Assembly (NCBI GenBank): GCA_948960675.1
Contig: CARDPF010000104.1
Coordinates: 1 to 9,983 of the forward strand
Direction of reading: 5' to 3'
DNA length: 9,983 nucleotides
Origin: an uncultured Eisenbergiella sp.
GTDB lineage: Bacteria; Bacillota; Clostridia; Lachnospirales; Lachnospiraceae
Shown here: piece by piece, positions 1 to 5,912 of the stretch
Layout of the letters: every line of letters begins with the position of its first letter
Position numbering within the stretch: the stretch's first letter is position 1
The notes under the pieces: generated by a model
Database searches by the model: none
What the model saw: the letters and a program-made list of their open reading frames with translations, nothing else
Told to the model about the DNA's origin: nothing
Position numbers and translations under genes: made by a program

Positions 1-40
1 GAGATCTACACTCTTTCCCTACACGACGCTCTTCCGATCT
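1..40 (+). other. Illumina sequencing adapter left on the contig end
   Basis: These 40 bases match, as I remember it, the 3' portion of the Illumina TruSeq universal/read 1 adapter, ending in the characteristic CTCTTCCGATCT at 29-40. It is a library artefact and not genomic. The adapter's last T (base 40) joins native TG (41-42) to make a false TTG start in the recombinase frame. All reading frames that cross base 40 are chimeric. Confidence 0.97.
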
Positions 41-1620
41 TGGACCGGCTCCAGAAAAACCAAAAGCGGTTGTTTATGTATCTGGAGAATAAGTTTTATA
101 CGCCGTCGGATGCGCTGGTCACAGGTATCAAGGCCATTTTGGCGGAGGAATACAGCCGGGAATTGAGCAGGAAAATCAACCATGCCCACCAAAACCGGCA
201 GCGGGAGGGAAAAAGCTTTGTCTTTACAAACCGGATGTATGGACTCAAAAAAACAGCGGACGGTTCTGTTGTCATTGATGAACGGGAGGCCAAAATGGTG
301 CGGATGATCTTCCGGCTGTCCGCAGAGGGATACGGCACCCACTGTAGTGCAAGAATACTTTATGAAAAAGGATATCAAAACCGTAAGGGTAATATGCTGA
401 GCCCGGCCGTTATTCACAATATTATCAGAAACCCGATTTATATGGGAACGGTGGTACAAAACCGCAGACATTACGAGTTTGAAAGTAAAAAGACGCTGCA
501 AAATCCTCCCTCTGCGTGGGTGGTGCATGCACATGCGCTTCCGGCCATTGTGGGGGAAGCTTTGTTTGAGGAGGCAAACCGGCGGATGCGGGAGAGAAAG
601 CAGGGAAAGCATGAAACCATAGCAGCCTGGCCGAATGGCATGGCGGGCAGGTATGCGCTGACCGGAAAAATAGAATGTGGTTTATGCGGGGCCCCTTTTT
701 ACCGGACGACGCGCCAGAACCGTTCGGGGAAAGTGGTGGAATGGAAATGCAGGAGTTATCTGCAAAACGGCAGGACACAGGAGGGAGGGCGGAGGGAGGG
801 AGTGCAAAAGAGCAGGAGGATGCGAAATGCAGGATGTGATAATATTCATTTGAGTGAAACAAAGCTGTTTGCCAGTCTGGAACGGATATGCATTATGGGG
901 CCAAAGCAGGCCGACGGGAAGGGGGCACAATGTCTGGATAAACAGCAGGGGGAAATGGCTTGCCTAAAGACAGACAGGGTTGTGGAAAGTACACTGGAAC
1001 TGTTGGAAAAGGTGTTTTTGGACGGCGGCACGGCAAAGGAGCGTGAGCGGCTGGAAAATACTTTGCAGGAAACGCTTTCCCGAAAAGCTTTTTTGCTGGA
1101 AAAGTTTTTGGAGGGGATCGTATCGGACCAGGATTATAAACAAAAAAGCGGGGAAATGCAGGAAAAAATCAATAAGCTGCGACAACAGAGCAGGCGGATG
1201 GAAGAATGTGCTCCTTCAAAGGATGCCGTGCGGGAACGACTCAACGGGATCCGAAAGCGGCTGGAGGAAGGTGTGGCCGTGCAGGCGATGCTGTTGCAGC
1301 TGACCGGGGCAGTAGAAAAGATCAGGGTATATCCGCAGAAATTGGAAATTATTTGGGCAAACCGGGAAATCGGGAAGGGGGAGGCGGATGCGCAATGCTG
1401 TAGCACTTCCAACCGGTTTTCGGTGGAGGCCGAAAAAGAACAGATACTGGAAAGGTTAAAAAGATGCCCTGCAACGACGGCAAAAAAAGTAGCGGATGAG
1501 ACGGGGATGCATCTTTCCCGTGTGCAGGCAAGGATCCGTATGCTCAAAGCGGAAGGCAAAATCCGGTACAGCGCGCGAAACGGCAGGGGGGAGTGGATCG
1601 TTATTGGCATGCAATCATAA
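41..1620 (+). CDS. Large serine recombinase, 5'-truncated by the contig end
   Basis: A site-specific DNA recombinase of the large serine (resolvase/invertase) family, of the kind that integrates and excises mobile elements. About 525 residues are present. The catalytic domain (serine nucleophile and arginines, roughly the first 130 residues) is missing because the contig starts here. The protein opens at the end of that domain with the helix ILAEEYSRELSRKI (about residues 32-46). Next come the recombinase domain (about 55-185, with IIRNPIYMG at 128-136) and a zinc ribbon with cysteines C213, C216, C237 and C266. A highly charged coiled coil (about 311-412) and a C-terminal winged-helix-like segment (about 462-524) follow. 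Residue numbers count the chimeric TTG as 1. The frame is intact to TAA. It converges on a shortened ABC permease 112 bp away, as expected for an integrase next to its attachment site. Family certain; target and activity unknown. Confidence 0.9.
783..800 (+). other. Potential G-quadruplex in the recombinase coding strand
   Basis: Four GGG runs (783-785, 787-789, 794-796, 798-800) are separated by loops of 1, 4 and 1 nt, a canonical intramolecular G4 pattern. It arises from a 9-bp direct repeat (GAGGGAGGG at 781-789 and 792-800). It encodes the variable loop between zinc-ribbon cysteines C237 and C266. Formation in DNA or mRNA is an inference. Confidence 0.5.
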
Positions 1621-1654
1621 TTTGCTCCATTTCTGCGCTGCTTTTTGCGCATAA

Positions 1655-1691
1655 CGAGTTTGTGGCAAGCAACGCGCAGACACAAATCTCG
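1655..1691. repeat. Imperfect hairpin in the recombinase/permease gap
   Basis: CGAG+TTTGTG (1655-1664) pairs with CACAAA+T+CTCG (1681-1691), giving ten base pairs with one bulged T at 1687 and a 16-nt loop. It lies between two convergent genes, directly before the AT-rich palindrome at 1693-1716. The right arm belongs to the dispersed repeat also found before asd. It may act in transcription termination for one or both genes, though no clean U-tract follows. Confidence 0.5.
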
Positions 1692-1716
1692 CGATTGAAA
1701 ATTTTAATTTTCAATC
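1674..1716 (+). repeat. Dispersed palindromic repeat, copy 1
   Basis: Bases 1674-1714 match the reverse complement of 4749-4789 at 39 of 41 positions. The element has a GC-rich head (GCGCAGACACAAATC) and an AT-rich palindromic tail. In this copy the tail is an 11-bp perfect inverted repeat (1693-1703 with 1706-1716) around a 2-nt centre. It sits in the convergent gap between the recombinase and the truncated permease. It resembles a REP-like or small non-autonomous element. A role as a bidirectional terminator is possible. Confidence 0.75.
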
Positions 1717-1731
1717 TTATCCCCCGCGCCT

Positions 1732-1749
1732 GTCAGCTAAATACTTGAC
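1732..1749. other. Imperfect dyad at the point where permease homology ends
   Basis: GTCAGCTAAATACTTGAC has outer arms GTCA/TGAC plus two inner pairs around its centre. It coincides with the last permease codons and the stop codon. Large serine recombinases act on imperfect dyads of about 40-50 bp, so this could be the core of an attachment-site hybrid. The dyad is weak and could be chance. No second att copy is visible in the window. Confidence 0.2.
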
Positions 1750-2440
1750 TTCCATAGATAATCAGATATCCCAGCCCCCTTCTTGCGGCGAGGAATTCCC
1801 CGATGATCACGCCTACCAGGGCCAGGCCGATATTGACTTTCATGTTGCTTAAGATATTCGGTACACAGGCCGGTAACACGACTTTGGAAAAAGTGTCCCG
1901 GCGTGTGCCGCCCAGGGTAGCGATTAATTTTAATTTTTCAGGATCCACCTGCATAAAGCCGGTATATAGGCTGATAATGGCGCCAAATACCGCAACCGAA
2001 ATTCCTGCCACGATGATGGTGTTGATACCGGTGCCCAGCCAGACGATGAGCAGCGGGGCGAGCGCCGATTTGGGCAGGCTGTTTAAAACCACCAGATAGG
2101 GTTCCAAAATTTCCGACAGCTTTTTGGAATACCACAAAAGGGTTGCGGCGGCAAGGCTTAACAGGGTGACCAGCAGAAAGCTTGCCACTGTCTCCAAAAG
2201 GGTGACGCCGATATGGGTGAATAGCGATTTGTCACGCACCATGGACATAAAGCAGGAAGCGACCCGGGAGGGGCTGGAAAAAAAGAAGCTGTCGATAATC
2301 TGTAAGTTTGCACATATTTCCCAGACCGCCAAAAAAATGACCAAAACCGCCAGCCGGGAATAGCGGATAAAGCGGTGGTGGCGGTTATGGGCCCGGATAT
2401 AATCCTGTTGGGCACAGGACATGGTTTTAAGGATTTTCAT
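1733..2440 (-). CDS. ABC transporter permease, SsuC/TauC type, C-terminally truncated
   Basis: Inner-membrane permease of the nitrate/sulfonate/taurine/thiamine-precursor class (BPD_transp_1 fold). It has 235 residues, with hydrophobic helices at about 28-45, 80-104, 115-135, 140-163 and 202-218. The EAA-type coupling loop is near 168-197 ([15 protein letters not shown], then [11 protein letters not shown]). From memory, family members continue for about 25-40 residues after the [13 protein letters not shown] motif with one more helix; here there is one serine and then TGA. The downstream DNA shows no continuation in any frame I checked. The ATG at 2440-2438 has a GGGAGG site 9 nt upstream and overlaps the ATPase gene by 14 bp, so the two are translationally coupled. 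The missing helix may make it non-functional. Substrate cannot be assigned. Confidence 0.85.
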   Translation of the reverse strand: MKILKTMSCAQQDYIRAHNRHHRFIRYSRLAVLVIFLAVWEICANLQIIDSFFFSSPSRVASCFMSMVRDKSLFTHIGVTLLETVASFLLVTLLSLAAATLLWYSKKLSEILEPYLVVLNSLPKSALAPLLIVWLGTGINTIIVAGISVAVFGAIISLYTGFMQVDPEKLKLIATLGGTRRDTFSKVVLPACVPNILSNMKVNIGLALVGVIIGEFLAARRGLGYLIIYGSQVFS

Positions 2441-3194
2441 TGGACAGTTCCTCCCAGATTTGGTTAAAGTACGTGGCGTATTCCGGTGCTTTCCTGGCCG
2501 CCAGCAAAGAATCGTCAGGCAGCGTTAAGTGGATGGGGAATTCCGCTTTTACGCGTGCCGGCCGCCCGGACAGGACAAGAACCCTGTCCGCCAGGCTGAC
2601 GGCTTCCGACAGGTCGTGCGTGATCAGTATCACGGTTTTCCCGGCTTTTTTAATGATGCGGGCAATGTCGGCGGATACCGTCAGGCGGGTTTGGTAGTCC
2701 AGTGCGCTGAACGGTTCGTCTAACAATAGGATTTCCGGTTCCAGCGCAAGGGTACGGATGAGGGCGGCCCGCTGGCGCATACCGCCGGAAAGTTCGCTGG
2801 GCTTTTTGCGTGCAAATCCGGATAACCCATAGTCTTCCAGCATTTTTTCCACCTTTTTTTTATTTTCCGGTGTGAGGCGGTGCTGGATTTCCAGCCCCAA
2901 TGTGACGTTCTGCCAGATATTGCGCCATTCAAACAGATGGTCGTGCTGGAGCATGTAGCCGATCCCGGGCTTTTTTCCGTTTTTTCCGTAAAAAGTGATG
3001 CCGCCGTCCTCGGGGGGCATGAGACCCGCGATCAGGGAAAGGATCGTGGATTTGCCACAGCCGGACGGGCCTACGATTGCCAAAAATTCACCTTCTTTTA
3101 CCGAAAAGGAGAGATCTTGCAAGGCATTTGTCTCTCCGTTTAGGGTATGGTAGGAAAAGAAGAGCCGATCAACTTTTAAAAGATCAGATCCCAT
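2427..3194 (-). CDS. ABC transporter ATP-binding protein, SsuB/TauB type
   Basis: Cytoplasmic ATPase subunit that powers the importer with the overlapping permease. It has 255 residues, normal for the nitrate/sulfonate/taurine family. All nucleotide-binding motifs are present: Walker [10 protein letters not shown] (42-50), Q-loop glutamine in YMLQHD (80-85), signature LSGGMRQR (135-142), Walker B ILLLDE (155-160), D-loop SALD (163-166) and switch histidine in ITHD (191-194). The ATG at 3194-3192 has a GGAGGG site 9 nt upstream. It is the first gene of a leftward operon, divergent from argH across 167 bp. No substrate-binding protein gene accompanies the pair. Homologues often have it downstream of the permease, where the recombinase lies here. 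Substrate unknown; an SsuB-, TauB- or ThiZ-like role is equally compatible. Confidence 0.92.
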   Translation of the reverse strand: MGSDLLKVDRLFFSYHTLNGETNALQDLSFSVKEGEFLAIVGPSGCGKSTILSLIAGLMPPEDGGITFYGKNGKKPGIGYMLQHDHLFEWRNIWQNVTLGLEIQHRLTPENKKKVEKMLEDYGLSGFARKKPSELSGGMRQRAALIRTLALEPEILLLDEPFSALDYQTRLTVSADIARIIKKAGKTVILITHDLSEAVSLADRVLVLSGRPARVKAEFPIHLTLPDDSLLAARKAPEYATYFNQIWEELSNENP

Positions 3195-3237
3195 TTTCGG
3201 ATTCCCTCCGTTTCATCTGCGGGCAGGGCGGCGCCCG

Positions 3238-3243
3238 ATTATA
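3238..3243 (-). promoter_or_regulatory. Candidate -10 box for the ABC ATPase/permease operon
   Basis: A consensus TATAAT on the minus strand lies within the palindrome GATTATAATC (3237-3246), 43 bases before the ATPase start. No convincing -35 hexamer lies 16-18 nt upstream, where the sequence is a T8 run preceded by C4. The transcript would carry a short GC-rich stem (GGGC/GCCC around 3227-3237). Weak call. Confidence 0.35.
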
Positions 3244-3284
3244 ATCTTATGATATGAAAAAAAAGGGGAAACGTGTAACTTTGC

Positions 3285-3313
3285 TTGCACACGGGAAAAA
3301 TCTGTGATAGTAT
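3285..3313 (+). promoter_or_regulatory. Probable argH promoter
   Basis: TTGCAC (3285-3290) and TAGTAT (3308-3313) are separated by 17 nt. An extended -10 TG lies at 3305-3306, one base before the -10 box. Transcription would start near 3320, about 40 nt before argH, and could continue through asd, topB and the acyltransferase. I saw no clear ARG box or riboswitch in this gap. Confidence 0.5.
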
Positions 3314-3345
3314 CAAACGTAAAGTCAAAAAACCCCGCAGTAAGC

Positions 3346-3354
3346 AAAGGAGGG
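3346..3354 (+). promoter_or_regulatory. argH ribosome binding site that decides the start
   Basis: AAAGGAGGG lies 7 nt before the ATG at 3362 but only 1 nt before the in-frame ATG at 3356. The spacing favours 3362, which gives the family-typical N-terminus MAQLWGGRF. Confidence 0.75.
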
Positions 3355-3361
3355 AATGCTT

Positions 3362-4759
3362 ATGGCACAGCTTTGGGGAGGCCGCTTTACCCGGGAAACG
3401 GACAGGCTGGCATACCGGTTCAACGCCTCCATCGGCTTTGATAAACGGTTACTGCAACAGGATATTGAGGGCAGTATCGCACATGTGACTATGCTGGCTA
3501 AGCAGGGCATTTTATTGATAGGGGAGAAAGACCGGATTGTAGAAGGGCTGACGGGAATCCGGGAGGATGTGGCGTGCGGACGGCTGCAGATTACGGAAGA
3601 ATATGAGGACATACACAGTTTTGTGGAAGCGAACCTGATTGCGCGTATCGGGGAGGTAGGCAAGAAGCTGCATACCGGCCGGAGCCGCAACGATCAGGTG
3701 GCGCTGGATATGCGGTTGTATGTGCGGCAGGAAATTGTGGAAACGGACGGGCTTTTAAAGGGATTTTTAGAGATGCTGCTTTCTTTGATGGAGGAGCATC
3801 TGGAAACATATATGCCCGGTTTCACCCATCTGCAGAAAGCGCAGCCCACCACGCTTGCCCATCATCTGGGGGCGTATTTTGAGATGTTTAAACGCGACAG
3901 GCTGCGCATGCGGGATATTTTTAAGCGGATGAACTTCTGTCCGCTGGGCAGCGGCGCGCTGGCCGGAACCACCTATCCCCTGGACAGGGATTACACCGCA
4001 GCCCTGATGGGTTTTGAAGGTCCCGCCCTAAACAGCATGGATGCCGTGTCGGACCGGGATTACCTGATTGAATTTCTGTCCGCCCTCTCCACCGTGATGA
4101 TGCACCTTAGCCGTTTTGCGGAGGAAGTGATTGTCTGGAACAGTAATGAATACGGGTTTGTGGAGATTGACGATACGTATTCCACCGGCTCCTCCATTAT
4201 GCCCCAGAAAAAGAACCCGGATATCGCGGAACTGGTGCGCGGCAAAACCGGAAGGGTCTACGGGGCGCTGATGGGGATCTTAACCACCATGAAAGGGCTT
4301 CCGCTTGCATATAATAAGGATATGCAGGAGGATAAGGAGGGGACCTTCGATGCCATTGATACGGTGAAAGACTGCCTGACCCTTTTTGGTGCAATGGTTG
4401 GGACGATGAAATTCCGCAAAGACGTGATGGCACGTTCGGCAATGGAAGGCTTTACCAATGCCACGGACGCTGCGGACTATCTGGTGGGCAAGGGGGTGCC
4501 CTTCCGCGATGCCCACGGGATTATCGGGCAGATGGTTTTGTACTGTATAGCACAAAATAAAAGCATTGAAGAATTGACGCTTTCGGAGCTTACAAGTCTG
4601 AGCAGCGCTTTTGGGGAGGACTTCTACGGGGCGGTAAGCCTAAAGACCTGTGTGGAAAAGCGGCTGACCACCGGGGCCCCCGGGGTGTCTGCAATGCAGG
4701 AGGTAATAGAAAGAAACCGGAAATATATAAGCCAGGATCAGGGCATTTTTGAAAATTAA
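3362..4759 (+). CDS. argH: Argininosuccinate lyase
   Basis: Cytoplasmic homotetramer that splits argininosuccinate into arginine and fumarate, the last step of arginine synthesis. The 465 residues are normal for the family. Visible landmarks are the N-terminal LWGGRF (4-9), TGRSRND (105-111), GFTHLQKAQP (153-162) with the proposed catalytic histidine H156, and the fumarase/ASL signature GSSIMPQKKNP (276-286) with its catalytic-loop serine. C-terminal helices carry KGLPLAYNKDMQEDKE (311-326). The start at 3362 is set by the ribosome site. The final codons GAA-AAT-TAA lie inside copy 2 of the dispersed palindromic repeat, so the last two residues and the stop come from the repeat. argH leads a run of four same-strand genes and is divergent from the ABC operon. 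No argG is in the window. Confidence 0.97.
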   Translation: MAQLWGGRFTRETDRLAYRFNASIGFDKRLLQQDIEGSIAHVTMLAKQGILLIGEKDRIVEGLTGIREDVACGRLQITEEYEDIHSFVEANLIARIGEVGKKLHTGRSRNDQVALDMRLYVRQEIVETDGLLKGFLEMLLSLMEEHLETYMPGFTHLQKAQPTTLAHHLGAYFEMFKRDRLRMRDIFKRMNFCPLGSGALAGTTYPLDRDYTAALMGFEGPALNSMDAVSDRDYLIEFLSALSTVMMHLSRFAEEVIVWNSNEYGFVEIDDTYSTGSSIMPQKKNPDIAELVRGKTGRVYGALMGILTTMKGLPLAYNKDMQEDKEGTFDAIDTVKDCLTLFGAMVGTMKFRKDVMARSAMEGFTNATDAADYLVGKGVPFRDAHGIIGQMVLYCIAQNKSIEELTLSELTSLSSAFGEDFYGAVSLKTCVEKRLTTGAPGVSAMQEVIERNRKYISQDQGIFEN

Positions 4760-4789
4760 AATTTTCAATCACGGGATTTGTGTCTGCGC
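4749..4789 (-). repeat. Dispersed palindromic repeat, copy 2 (overlaps the argH stop)
   Basis: The reverse complement of these 41 bases matches 1674-1714 with two differences. The AT-rich palindromic end covers the argH stop codon (4757-4759), and the GC-rich head GTCTGCGC lies at 4782-4789 in the asd leader. TTTGT (4777-4781) can pair with ACAAA (4791-4795) across a 9-nt loop, forming a small hairpin 22 nt before the asd start. This is in the argH-asd gap, so it could reduce read-through into asd. Confidence 0.75.
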
Positions 4790-4817
4790 AACAAAGCAGA
4801 GAAGAAAAGGAGTAATC

Positions 4818-5903
4818 ATGAGTGAAAAATTAAAAGTAGGCATTCTTGGAGGCACCGGTATGGTGGGGCAGCGGTTTATCGCGCTTTTGGAGAATCATCC
4901 GTGGTTTAGCGTGACGACCATCGCGGCAAGCGCGCGCAGCGCGGGAAAAACCTATGAGGAAGCGGTGGGCGGCAGGTGGAAGATGGATACGCCCATGCCG
5001 GAAGCGGTCAAAAAGATTGTGGTGATGAATGTAAGTGAAGTGGAGGCGGTTGCCGCCAAGGTGGATTTCGTGTTCAGTGCGGTGGATATGACCAAGGAGG
5101 AGATCAAAAAGATCGAGGAAGCCTACGCGAAGACGGAAACCCCGGTGGTTTCCAATAACTCTGCGCACCGGTGGACGCCGGATGTGCCCATGGTGGTACC
5201 GGAAATCAACCCGGAGCACATGGAAGTGATCCGGTATCAGAAGAAACGCCTGGGCACGGAGCGTGGTTTTGTGGCCGTAAAGCCCAACTGCTCCATCCAA
5301 AGCTATGCCCCTGTTCTGACTGCATGGAAGGAATTTGAGCCATATGAGGTGGTGGCCACTACTTATCAGGCGATTTCGGGAGCCGGAAAAACCTTTGCCG
5401 ACTGGCCGGAGATGACCGGAAACATCATTCCCTATATCGGCGGGGAGGAAGAGAAGAGCGAAAAGGAACCCCTCCGTATTTGGGGAAAGGTGGAAGACGG
5501 GGTGATCAAGCCCGCCCAAACTCCGTTGATTACCTGCCAGTGCATCCGTGTGCCGGTACTCAACGGCCATACGGCGGCAGTGTTTGTGAAATTTAAAAAG
5601 AAACCGTCCAAAGAGGAACTGATTGCCAGACTGGAAGCGTTTGCGGGCGTTCCCCAAAAGCTGGGCCTGCCCAGTGCGCCCAAGCAGTTTATCCGCTATC
5701 TGGAGGAAGACAACAGGCCCCAGGTGGCGCTGGATGTGGATTATGAAAACGGAATGGGCGTATCGGTAGGACGGCTTCGGGAAGACACGGTCTATGACTG
5801 GAAATTTGTGGGGCTTTCCCACAATACGGTGCGCGGCGCGGCCGGCGGCGCCATTTTGTGTGCGGAACTTTTAAAGGCACAGGGGTACATCGAAATGAAA
5901 TAG
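4818..5903 (+). CDS. asd: Aspartate-semialdehyde dehydrogenase, archaeal/fungal type
   Basis: Reduces aspartyl-4-phosphate to aspartate semialdehyde with NADPH, the branch point to lysine/diaminopimelate, threonine, methionine and isoleucine. The 361 residues carry an N-terminal nucleotide loop GILGGTGMVGQR (8-19), SNNSAHR (112-118), the active-site cysteine C158 in KPNCSIQSY (155-163), and RVPVLNGH (244-251) with the probable catalytic histidine H251. The NCS context and the absence of the QCVGTR-type motif of enterobacterial Asd place it in the archaeal/fungal-type branch common in Clostridia. The ATG at 4818 follows AAAAGGAG at 4806-4812. An upstream in-frame TTG at 4749 is inside the repeat and rejected. 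The gene follows argH by 58 nt and precedes topB by 9 nt; its stop runs into topB's ribosome site. Lysine or threonine control is not visible. Confidence 0.96.
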   Translation: MSEKLKVGILGGTGMVGQRFIALLENHPWFSVTTIAASARSAGKTYEEAVGGRWKMDTPMPEAVKKIVVMNVSEVEAVAAKVDFVFSAVDMTKEEIKKIEEAYAKTETPVVSNNSAHRWTPDVPMVVPEINPEHMEVIRYQKKRLGTERGFVAVKPNCSIQSYAPVLTAWKEFEPYEVVATTYQAISGAGKTFADWPEMTGNIIPYIGGEEEKSEKEPLRIWGKVEDGVIKPAQTPLITCQCIRVPVLNGHTAAVFVKFKKKPSKEELIARLEAFAGVPQKLGLPSAPKQFIRYLEEDNRPQVALDVDYENGMGVSVGRLREDTVYDWKFVGLSHNTVRGAAGGAILCAELLKAQGYIEMK

Positions 5904-5908
5904 GGAGG
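5903..5908 (+). promoter_or_regulatory. Ribosome binding site for the TTG start of topB
   Basis: GGGAGG begins at the last base of the asd stop codon (TAG, 5901-5903) and lies 4 nt before the TTG at 5913. No ATG or GTG is suitably placed, so this site supports the TTG start and translational coupling to asd. Confidence 0.65.
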
Positions 5909-5912
5909 TCTT

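Noticed and set aside
425..1531. Several minus-strand open frames opposite the recombinase
   Set aside because: They are Pro/Ser/Cys-rich antisense shadows of a well-supported domain architecture.
3356..3361. ATG at 3356 as the argH start
   Set aside because: Only 1 nt separates it from the ribosome site, and it adds Met-Leu before the conserved MAQLWGGRF start.
3195..3361. ARG box or T-box control of argH
   Set aside because: No ARG-box-like pair and no T-box TGGNACCGCG-type sequence is visible in this gap.
1674..4789. Invertible (phase-variable) segment between the inverted repeats
   Set aside because: The arms are only 41 bp and imperfect, no promoter sits in a switching arrangement, and an AT palindrome is not a recognised recombinase crossover site. 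Kept only as a repeat family.
4749..4817. Upstream TTG start extending Asd by 23 residues
   Set aside because: The extension is translated repeat sequence, and a good ribosome site with ATG occurs at 4818 giving the family-typical N-terminus.
4830..5822. 330-codon open frame on the minus strand
   Set aside because: It lies wholly antisense to asd, whose protein has intact catalytic motifs. The antisense product is rich in His, Arg and Phe with no recognisable domain and no ribosome site.
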